Notes under the pieces: model-generated
Database searches by the model: none
The model's input: the letters and a program-made list of their open reading frames with translations, nothing else
Told to the model about the DNA's origin: nothing
Translations under genes and position numbers: made by a program
Part shown: positions 1 to 12,100 of the stretch, piece after piece
Numbering within the stretch: the stretch's first letter is position 1
How the letters are laid out: each line of letters starts with the position of its first letter
Origin: Glandiceps talaboti
Lineage: Eukaryota; Hemichordata; Enteropneusta; Spengelidae
DNA: 64,000 nt
Direction of reading: 5' to 3'
Assembly (NCBI RefSeq): GCF_964340395.1
Contig: NC_135563.1
Location: 22,504,809-22,568,808, forward strand

Positions 1-161
1 CTCTCACTTAGAAGACTGATGAGAGTAGAACAACACGACATATCTAACATCATAGGTTCCAGTAGGCTGTAAAAAGAAATTAAAATTATGGTTGCAGTCA
101 CAGCTATCAGGGCTGTAAGTCACTAGGTGAAATAAGTCAAATGTTGTTTATCATCATGCAG

Positions 162-3100
162 ACATGGTTGGTATGGAAACAAAAATTTCTACGGAAACGA
201 GAGGAGAAAGATGAAGAGAAGAAAGCAGCTGAGTATTATAAGAATAGTTTGATTTCCAAATGTTTCTACCGAGGATGGATTGAGTATGTTGTACTGAGAA
301 GAGAAAAGACTCAGAAGAAAGGTAAAGTTTTGAGTTAGCAAAATTGAAATGTGTTTATTATGGGAAATGAGTGTTCATTTGGGATTAGTGCATTCATTTG
401 TCTACACTGAGTTTGACACAGTGAATTATTTACCAGTTCATATTACTGCGTGGACCAGAGTCAGCTAGAATCTTCAGTTGTAAAACTGATAAATGTCATC
501 AACTGGGACCAGAGTTGGCGTAAATGAATTCATACTGAAAGGTTAAGCTGACTTAAAACTTAGTTCCAAGCAACAGCTAAACAACCTCCTCACACCAGGT
601 CTAACCATAGCCTGATTGTTGACAACCTTAAACAGTTCACAAATGTCTTTTTAAGTCAGTTTTGACTGAGTTGGCTTAAAGTGTCTAGTGTTATTTAATA
701 GAAAGAATTTTGAGACTTTATGCCACCATCAAATACATTTTCAAACATCTGCCACTTGTAAACAGTCATCCAGAGTGAAACAAATGCTGGTTAATTTCTT
801 TAATGGTTTTATAGCAGACAGACAGACAGACAGACAGACTGACTGACAGACAGAGAGAGACAGACAGACATACCCAATCTCTGTGTTAATGAATTCATGA
901 ATACATGAATGCATGTGGAGTAGTGCATATCCATATTTGTCTGTTTATTTTTATAGCATCTGCTGATAGATTCTACCAGGAGAAATTACTGTCAGGTTGT
1001 TTACAACATTGGTACAGCAGATGGTACAGACGTAGATTACTTGCTGAGAGGGGAGAAGCTCTCGACAATGTTGCTAAGAAGTTGGTAATGAGAAGAGTGT
1101 GGATCAGATGGAGACAATGTATCCTTTAAATAGAGTGGTGAAAACAACATAACCCCCACCCTCACCCCTGGACATGCATGTAATGTAATACAGAATAAAA
1201 TAAGCTGGTGTTACATTTGTTTTAGATGAAGCACACCAATGGATTGAATCAACCATATTGTGTTTTATATATATTATTGAGTTCAGTGGTCTTTCTAGCA
1301 TTATTATGTTATACTCGTTGTAGAGTTTCTGTTGATAGTATCTCAGTCTTTATCTATCACATATGTGCATATTATCTTTCCTGTGGAAACACTTCCTTTG
1401 TAAGTTGGATTTCTTAGCTCCACAGTTAGATGTTCACAATGTAGTGTTCACTATTATCCAGGTAATCACATGCATGAAGTGGGACACTTTGTCCCACAGA
1501 GTTGGACAGAGGGAATTTAAAGTACCATTTGACCTTGACTGACCTTAGATGTAGAACTGTGTGATGACAAAAGAAGAAAGGAACAATTAGCAGATGGACA
1601 TTATCAGCATCATTTATTGGTAAGTGTCACATAGTTGACGTTTGTGATCAACAGCGCCCTCTACTCATAGTAATGCAGTGATGAAAACAAGGACAAAATG
1701 TGGTCTTTTGTTACTTTAGTGAAACATTCTGACACCAGAGGGTAGTGTTTATTTGAAAGTGAAAGCTGTTTGTATTGCTTTTATAGCTAACTTTGACATC
1801 ATATATGCATGTATATCAAAGATAATCACTTTGAAAATTACTATGTTATAGTAGAAAGATTCATGCTTTGATTTGACAGTGTTTTTTCTGCTTTTATTTT
1901 TAAAAAAATCTAAAATTATATCTTCTGGATTTATTAAATGTATTATAAGTTCATAGCAAATAACATATTATACAGCCATTTTGTAAATTTTAATATTCTG
2001 TTCAATTGTATAATATACTTTTTTTTTTTTTTTTTTTACAGAGAATGTGTTTGACAGCTTTAAATTTACACAAAGTGCAACGAAGACTACAAGTAATGAG
2101 GAATCAGATGGCAGTACAACTCTCTCATAAATTGGTAAATTACTTTTCATCTATGATATTATCTGTTTACATCTTGTAAAGGATTATGTTTAGTAAACTC
2201 TAGTTCAATAGAAATTTTAGAAGGGCTTGCCTTCAAGTCTAAGCTGAGAATTTTACTCTGTTACAAGGATTGTGCAGCAGTTGTACAACATAGCTATTGA
2301 CCTTTCCTGTAAAAACTATCAATTGATGGAATCTTGTGTTCTTGATAGAAACTATTTTGTGTTGGCATCTTTCTGCTTGTGAGAAACTTTCCTGTTTAAA
2401 AAACATATTTACTCAATGAAACTTGCTAAAGGGTGTTTAGGTATATAAGTACTGCTCTCTCTACAAGGAGGCATTTGTTTACATGAAAAAACTATACGTT
2501 TGGAGAAGTTCATGTTAATATACTAACTGAAACATACATTTATCAGTAACATTTATGATACCTGTGGTGTGTAGCAGTTAGGCAAACTAAATGTAAATGT
2601 AAATAACTGATGCTATGATATCATTTTTTGAGGAATACACCTAAATATGTCATTTAAACAGTCATATGTTGATAATAAACATTCAAGATGAAAGGAGATG
2701 TTTTTAGCTCTTCTGATTCACTCTGTACAGAAGTCATAATGATAATTTCCTGTTTCTATTGCAGCAAATGAAAAGAACATGGCGTATTTGGTTAGCTAGA
2801 TGTGAACATAATGAAGAACTCAAACTTTTACCTCAATCAAGGAAAGCGTATTCACATTACAGGTAATGAATTATAGGATTACTTGTTATGAACATTTTTA
2901 GGGTGTAAATACTTTTCTTTGATATTTTTATTGTTAAAGCTGTATGCATATTAACAACTTTCATCCCAGTTACTCATTCTCCTTTTCTCAAATCCTCATT
3001 TCTGTAAAAGGTCAAAACAGTTGACAAAGTGGTTTCAGCATTGGACTAAATACATTGAATGGAGACGCCATAGACAGGTAAGGTGTAGTGAGTTGATCTA

Positions 3101-6100
3101 AGATACAAATGCATCTTGGCACCGATTTCCATGAAAATCAAACTTCTTAAGAATCTTTCCAAACTTGACCATTGCAGTGGATTTGTCTTTTCCTTCCTTT
3201 GCCAGCGTATATATGTCTTTTATTTCTTCTTTTGGTAAAATAAAATTGTGTTGAAGAATGTTATCAAAAAACTTGGCTTCATGGAAATGTGTTGCTGTAC
3301 TTTTGAAATAATAATAGACATTTAGGTTCACCATCTTGTTAAGTAAATCAACATGGCGTGTCTGACTGTCTCTAAACTAACAATCATGATAGATTCCATT
3401 GACTTGTTACAACACAGTGTGAACCAGCACTTGCTTCACAGACAGAAACTAGAGAATAAAAAATTTCTTCTTACCCTTCATGTATTCATCAAATTAGTAG
3501 AAAGTACATGATAATACTTGTTAGCACACCAATGATTACAGAAATATGGTATTGATTACTTGTATTGATTACTTCATTTTCCCCAGAACCAATACAATGT
3601 AGCAGATTTGCATTACATCCGTAAAGCCATACCCAAATACTTTTTTAATTGGAGAGTATTTGTACAAATAATGAAAGATAAGCAAGAACTGAATGAAGAA
3701 GCTGTTACCTTTAGAAGGTATGTTACAATATCAATTGACTTCTAGATATCAGAAGGAGTCTCCTCACTTCCAGTCATCAATTTAGAAAGGAAATCTTTTT
3801 TGCTAGAACTAACTTACCTTTATGAAGAAAGGGAGAGAGACAGAGACAGACAGACAGATGGAGAAACACAGAGACAGACAGGACAGCAAGAGACATACAG
3901 ATACAGATGAGCAAATGAGACATAGACAGCCAGTCAGACATACAGACATACATACATACATACATACATACATACATACATACATACATACATACATACA
4001 TACATACATACATACATACATACATACATACATACATACATACATACACACATACATACATTCAGACATACATACATACATACATACATACATACATACA
4101 TACATACATACATACATACATACATACATACATACATACATACATACATACAGATGAGTAGACAGGCAGATAGTGACAGGAACAGAGACAGACAGGTGGA
4201 CATACAGATGAGCAGATGGACAGACAGGTTTAGAGACAGTGTCACAGAAAATGAAAGATAGATGGGAGGATAGATATAGACTTTCAATAAGTTGGACATG
4301 GAAATAGAGATAATATGAATCAGTTGAAAGAGAAAGATGTTGAAAGGGGTAATAATGACTGCAGTGGTAAATTATATGTCTTTCCATGGAGAGTGGAGGG
4401 GATATTTACTCTTCACTATCTATGGTCTTTCACACGTTGTAATCATACTGTTGATAATTTATCCATCAGATCTGTCTTACACAGTAAGTACTTCTATGGT
4501 TGGCTGGCAGCTTATCGTAATAGTCAAGACAACAGAATGATGGAGAGAATGGTAAGTTATCCTACAATCATGACAGTAGTCACGTGTTTTATAATATGGG
4601 AGAGATATTACAATGACTTGTATCAATCTGTCCATCAGTAAATTAATACCTCATTTCCCAGACATGCAATATCTGATTTCATTCAAACCTGGCACAAAGC
4701 TGGCATATCATATGGGACATATGCATATCACTTGTTTCACATTACCAAATTTGACTGAATGGAACCCATATTTGTAGTAAAACTTCAACAAAGAGATCCA
4801 TTTCTTCCACACAGATAAAGTATTTTTAGGCACTCTGTCTTCTCTGCAGAGTTGTTTGTATTTGAGGTAAACTAGGAAAGGAAATGTTTTTATCTTTTTC
4901 TATGATTTATTTACGATTCAAAAGAATTAGGAGTTAGGTTTTTAGTACCATGTAAACAGAACTATGCTTTATATCCTGTCAACCCTGATTTATTTGTTGT
5001 ACAATGAACAGTGTTATTTTTGACCTACTGCAGAAAAATTGCTGTCATTAATTCAGGGGAAATGGTAAAAAAAATAGTATGAAGTCCTTTCTATAAATGT
5101 ATAATGCTGACAAATGTTTATTTCAGGCTATCCTGCATCGTGACAAAGTAATTGTACAAAGTTTCTTTGGAAAATGGAAAAACAGAACTAGAGAATCAGT
5201 GCATGAGTTACAGCAAACGGTGAGATTTTGTATTAAATTTGACAGAAAAAGTAAATGTAACAATACAGAATAATGAAAAAAATGAAACTGTGATATCAAT
5301 GAAAAATTGCAGATCTTCAATACCTAGCTTTAAACATGGATAACATTGTTACATCGGTTGTAACACATACTATTATGAGCTACTACTGTGGAAAGCAAGC
5401 TATCACAAACTACCATAGATGATAGACAAATAGAGGTGTCACTGATAGAAAGATTTCCTCAAGTGGCCACACATTCAACCTCATCATTCTGTGCATACAT
5501 TATCTTGATTACAGGGTGATTAGATGCACATAACCATGGCAACTGCAATCACCCACTTGAGTGTAGTCTACCACATTGAACAACAGTTATAATTGGTGTC
5601 TAAGGTTACTGATAGCTTGCTTTCCATAGTAGTATGTGATAGGTGGGAGCAATATTGATTGGTTCACATTTTATCCAAATTGAAGATGAAATTGTTATCG
5701 CATGAAAAGCTTGAGTTGTCCTTATAATCAACCTTATCATTACATGACGAGACGTGAATAATTTCTGTCTTTTTGTTATTTATATCTGTAGGACATAGCT
5801 CTACATCACTACTACAATCACCTGTGTGTGAAAGCTATGAAAAACTGGAAATTATATCATCAGGACATTATAAATGGGTAAGGACAACATCATTACCAGA
5901 CTGAATATTCCCTTTGACTTGCAAATTTGACATGCCAATGATGCCCCACAACTAATCATGTAGTCTTTCATCAGGGGGTAATACTGGTATGTACTCTTAG
6001 ATACCATAGATTACTGAGTCAAGCTCATTGTACATAATAATTCTGGTGCTCTCCTGGTGTCTATACATGTATACCCATTTGAAATAGGCTACATGATTTG

Positions 6101-9100
6101 AATTATAATAATTGTTATGAAAATTAGTCCCCAAAGTGTGTTGTTTGCAACTATCGCATGAACCATAGAGTTTGGAAATTGAATGTTCTTGTGTAAAAGT
6201 ATCAAGTGTGTTTTTTTCAGTTATGGTTTGGAGAGGAAAGCTGTGAGGTACGACTACAAGAAGACAGTTGGGAAGAGCTGGCAAGCATGGAGACAGGTAA
6301 TATGGAAATCTAAAGAGTCATGTACAGCCTCTTGTAGAAAACTGTCTGTTCTATGGTCAATACATGTATGTTCTGTACAGTCACATTCAGTTAAGCATTT
6401 ATATAACCAATGACTAGAGTGTACACAATGCTAGCAGTGCAAAGTAAGTAAATAGTCAATGACTAGAGTGTACACAGATGTCCTAAAACATTGTTTAGAT
6501 CTCATTGACAGTGAAATGTAATCACAGGATGTGATGCTATCAATCATGTTTTTTGTTTGATTTCTACAGTATATTAAATATCGTCAAGAGAAGAAGACAA
6601 AGAAAATCAAGGCTGACAGCCATTATTGTCAGAAAATAGCACAGAAAGTTTTAGTAACTTGGAAGGTAAGGATTACTAAGTTTGTTGTATTCTGATATTA
6701 ATTTATATGAAATACAATTAATCTTGTATGTCCTGTAATTACAAGAAAACCAAGGTGAGTTTTACACTGATAATACCATAAACTGTCTTCATTGGGTTAA
6801 AGTACACAATATACATACATGTAGTGGGCCAAGTGTTATGAAACAGACTAGGATAGATTGTGCTCAAAGTTCTTCAGTCTTGTAGCGGGGGAGGGGTGGG
6901 GGGGGGGGTACTCTTATCATTTCTAACCCTAATGTTACTTGTCTCCTTCATATTGATTGGCTTACAAATCAGGTTAGGATACATAACGTATATATTGGGC
7001 CCAGTGTTTTTCAGTCTTGCCATGGTGGGTACTCTAATACCATATTTAGGGTACAAGTCGGTCTAGGTTTTATAACTCAAATATTGGACTTGGCATTCTA
7101 CATTCTTGCCAAATCCTTTATAAATTACAACATTTTATAAAATGATAAATACATAAAAATGATATCAACTTACCAAAATAAACACAAGTCTTGGATATTT
7201 TTAAAAACACACTTGTATGTTAGAGAATAGAAGGATTGACAGTTTTTCCATAAACGTGTACATAATATAACATAACATAAAGTAGTGTATCATTAGAGCT
7301 ACAATGAGAGAATTGAATGCTCATGCACTCTGAGTTGTATACATGGCTAGAGGACTAGAATTTTTTCATGCCTTTAAATGTCCTGTTTTTTTTACATTTT
7401 TAGGCCTTTACTAGGAACTCTCTCAGAATCAAGCAATGTGTTGAAGTAAAAGCAGAAACACACAATCAGCAACTATTGAGGTAAGTACCGACAGTATCGT
7501 AGATATAAAGGGGATTAGATGTAATGTACACCATCTTAAATAATCACAGATTTCCATCCATAATGTCTGAACTTGTTATCCCTTGAAACCCGTATTGGAA
7601 TGGTTGTGTATGTTAGTAATCCCCAACAGTTACAAGCTATTATTATCCAGTACTAAATTAACCAACCAGAGAGATCCTTATATGCTGTTTATGTCCAACA
7701 CATTGACCAACCAGAGAGATCCTTATGTGCTGTTTATGTCGATTGACCAACACATTGACCAATTAGAGAGATCCTTGTACACAGTATGTCAACTGTTTTT
7801 CAAACATGGCTGCGTTCAACATAGGGACATTGATCTTGGATTGTCACAGACTTGACAAGGTATTGGTGTTTCCATTTTAAAACTAGTAAACAACACAAAA
7901 ATCAACCCAATTGGTCTGTGTTCCTCATTGAGATGTCAAAAATGTTAGAATGATGTAATATGTAGAGAGTGACAATGCAATACAAATAGATGATGTTTTG
8001 GTGACTTTCAGGTGGGTATTGTGGACATGGTACAATAATGTAAAAACTTACATAGAAGACAAGGCATGTGAAAACAAAGCTGTCAATCACTGGCAGTTAG
8101 TCACCCAGAAAAAGGTAAATATTAATAATGTATATACTCTAAGATTTATAAATATTGCTAGGTTTAAAGTGTTGCAGTAGTACTTTAATAACTGTAATTG
8201 GTCCTAAAATAGCTTTCATATGGTGAGCATTTATTCTCGCGAGCAGCAACCCTCTTATGGAACAGTATACCACTTGAACTTCGTTCATCACCCACTGTTG
8301 ATAAAATTCAAGGACATCAAGACATGTCTGTTTGCAAGAGCTTTCTCTAACTTGTTAGATTGATCTACTATTGTTCCTGTTCAGCGCCATAGAACATTAC
8401 GTCATATTGGATTTTGGCGTTATACAAATTCTTTTAATTAATTAATTGATTGATTGATTGATCGATTGATAAAGCCTGCCCATATAAGGGCCTAGTGATG
8501 ATATAAGATTACTTTATCCATTGCATTTAATATATATTTGTATTCACTTAGTAGATAGACCCTGGGTGGAGGGTCTATGCTTAGTAGAGGTCTATTTACA
8601 CAATGTTAATTATCATATTTACTGATGCTGACATAGTAAAATATCCGTTCAATGATAATAGTTCAACTCTAAAAAAAAAAATTTGTTTATCAAAAAAATT
8701 AAATGAGGAATTGGTAGTATCAGTAAACTACTTTACCTTTTATCCTGCCATGTTGATTTTTCCTAAAGATTACTAGTTTTGAGATGTGATTGCTGAGTTT
8801 TAAATGTTATTTTAATATATTTGAGGTAATATATTACATTTGGTTTGTAGGTGTTGAAAAGTTGGCATGACCTCACTGTTATCCATATCTCGACTAAGTA
8901 CTGCAAACAACAGCAAGTCTTGGAGGCAAGGATTCAACTAGATAAAGGTAGGGACAACCTGTGATCTATACTACCATACATATACTGTAAAACCATGAAA
9001 CAATAACCATGGCAACTCGTGCAGTTATATATGTGTGTAGTAGCATAGAATCACTGTTGACTTGTTCTAAGTGATTCTGCAGACAGGGGTTGTCAGTGGC

Positions 9101-12100
9101 TGGGCACTTAGGTCTTATGTCTCATACCATTATAGTCTGGGTCCAGACCTAGCAATGGCTGGATTTGAAGATTAACCTGGGGGCTGTATGTGAGAAGGAT
9201 GATGCACAGTTTGGCATGATCAAATTCTACTGGTATTTGCGTGGTACTCTGGTTTCCTCTCCCTTCTTTAACAATAGGGCACTGCCCAGTAGTAACCGTT
9301 CAACTAATTTCCATTTATTGTTCATTTTACAGCAAAAGTTGGAAGATTTTTCTATAAATGGGTAGAATGTCATCGTGAGTCAGTCAGGGAGAAAGAACAA
9401 ATGGAGAAAGCAAGACTCCACTGGAGAAGAAAACTGTGTGACAAAACAATAAAAGAATGGAAGGAACATAGACAACTGTCTATCAGAAAACAGGTACAGA
9501 CACAATTTTTTATTTACTGCTAAGCTCAAAGAAGTGACTATGTTCTATACAGGTGCTACTCTCTAAACCAGGAGACAATTTACCATGGTTGTATATCTCT
9601 TCTGTGCTCAGCAAAATTTAAACCACGTGAAATATGGAAATGATTTGTAAACAGAGAGTTGAACTCGTGCCATAAAAGAAAATATCATGGTATTTATACT
9701 ATGATCTGACCTTTGATCTCATCTCTCCTTTCCTATGACATCATTCCATTTACAAATTTTTTAATTTTTTTTCAGCTTCTACAAAAGCAATGCATGTGGC
9801 TTCACAATACAAGAATTCTCGCCTCATATTTCATTCAGTGGAGACAACAAGTAAGTGTTTTAATCCATCTATCAGAAAATGAAGCCAAAGAAAATATGAG
9901 TGAGCTAAGGGGCCTAGTCACTCTTGAGTCACTAGATGAAATAGTAATTACTTTTGGATACTAATTATGTGATTCACATTTTATAATAATCTTTATTTAT
10001 ACCGGATAGTTCTTTAAGTATATAAACACTTGTCTCCCAAGAAGTCCAGTGAGGGCCATCCCTGTTTTCAACGTATACAAGCATTGTTTAAATGAAATGG
10101 TGCATGATACAAGCTGTAATTTGTTCATATAGTTAGCCCAATTTGCATATTAACAAACAGATTGTATATTTGTTATTAGTTTCATATTACCCAAGAGGAG
10201 AACACCAAAACAGCTATGTCATTGTGGCAGTGGTCATTTGTTCTTCAGAGAAAATGTCTGCTAGGTTGGTTTGAACATGCAAAGGAGAAGAAACGTAAAT
10301 CCCAGCGTATTGCTGAGGCGATGGAGCAACGTAGGCAACGTTTGCTACGACGTGGTGTTAGTCAGTGGCTACGGGTTGCAACCGATTTATCAACTGGTAG
10401 AGCTAGCTATGCTGCCCAACAACAGGCCAAGGTAATGTGATGTGTAGCTTTTTATTAAGCAATGTAAAGAATCAGGAATATCAATGGCAAATTAAAATTT
10501 GGAATATTTGCAGCAACAATTATTCAGTTGTTTTTTTAGAAACCATAAACTAGTGTTGAAATTTTCAATGAACTTTGTTGTTGTAGACATTCATAAGCAA
10601 TGCTTATTTACTGACTTTCAGACCCTCAAACCATAAAGGTGAGATCTGCAATAATTCTTCTATAGACCTGATATTTGAACTTCTATAGTGATATTAATAA
10701 AGATATCATTTCCAGTATGTAAATGCAGTATAGTTTACAAAACTTTTCACATTTGAACTACCAGTTCTAATTTTCAGTATTTGATGTCTATTCTACAGCA
10801 TGCCTATGGAACTATGCAAGTTGTATATCGATGTGCTAAACATTGGAAAGAGTGGACTAAAAGAAGAACAGAGCATCAGTTGAAAAGGAACATACCAGCT
10901 CATAGAAAGTTTACTTCCAAGGTCAAACCTTTGGTATCTGGTGTATCACCTGTCAGACCCCCGATTAGACATTCACCACTTAAACATGATGCAAAAGCTG
11001 TAGAAAAGTAAGTTATATTATGTCAACTCTGCAGTCGCCTCATCCCTCCCACCTCCCCCATTGATGGGAAGGATTACAGATCAAAATATTTAAAGTGACT
11101 TGACCTCTGACCTTCAAGTCAAAGTTCATACTGTTAATGCTATAGTATAATGCTTTCTGCCGTACAGAAGTAATTAGAAAAAATTTTGTGTGTAACTTTT
11201 CAAAGAAGATTGAATATAACAGACAGATCTAGATGCCACAAATTGTCTTCTGAAATTAATATTGTCATTGTTTCAACGTGTTATTTTAGTATTGCTCAAA
11301 AAGTGAAATGATTTCATTTCTTGTTTATTTCCAAATGTAAATATTACCTGTGACACCAGAATTGAATAATTTTCAGAATGAAGTACCATGCTCAGAATCA
11401 AGTATTCATTTTCTATGACTTGACATTCTAACTGAGTGTATTGTTTCTCATTGCTAGAGCACTAACAGGACTACATGCAACTCAGAAGACCAGACCAAAA
11501 CCAAGAAGACCTGACTTCCTTGTTGAATCTTTACAAAGAGAAGGTCTGATAACCTCATGGACAAATGACATTGAGATAGGGTAGGTGGATATCAATGATT
11601 TTCAAAATTGAAAGACTATGCTGGATGATATATCTGTAGTGGGGCTAAAAGGAAATATTGATAGATTAAAGTGGCCATATGGATGAGAATTTGGTATTTA
11701 TTTTGGATTTTTATTTGATAAAACAACTTCACTATGTTTTTCTACTTGAAAAAATAATGCGAAAGAACATATACCAAGTCCATGTTCATAACTCAATACA
11801 CAAAGTGCAAAAAGTTTGTTATTGTACGTACAATAACAAACATTTTACACATTGTTTAATGTTTTGCCGTTTATTGAGATGTGAACATGGACTTGGTATA
11901 TGTTATTTCACATTATTTTTTCATGTAGAAAAACATGGGGGACGTGTTTTATCATTTAAAAATCCAAAATAAATACCAAATTCTCATCCATATGGCCACT
12001 TTAAGAGACCTCGTCTCTAGACTTCAATTCATAACAATACACCTTTCTCATCAGTGTATTCCTGTTAAGATGATATAAATGAATATGACAGAACACCATG

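Larger units (their letters stand above)
162..11007 (+). other. SFI1: Centrin-binding helical repeat domain of SFI1-like gene
   Basis: Exons 162-321 to 10799-11007 encode the repeat array. Most are short (67-160 bp) and carry one or two Trp-centred repeats each, so the repeats appear to have grown by exon duplication. Basic and Gln-rich helices separate the Trp motifs. Exon 957-1118 could be read with a donor after position 1084, but the later donor (GT at 1119) keeps another repeat (VMRRVWIRWRQ) and the frame into the next exon, so I chose it. Confidence 0.8.

Noticed and set aside
1226-1417. 63-codon + strand frame between SFI1 exons
   Set aside because: Falls in an intron, breaks the otherwise continuous SFI1 frame, and contains no Trp repeat.
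3777-4387. Several long overlapping open frames on both strands around 3.8-4.4 kb
   Set aside because: They are translations of the (CATA)n microsatellite and CAGA-rich flanks (HTYI / MYVC repeats), not genes.
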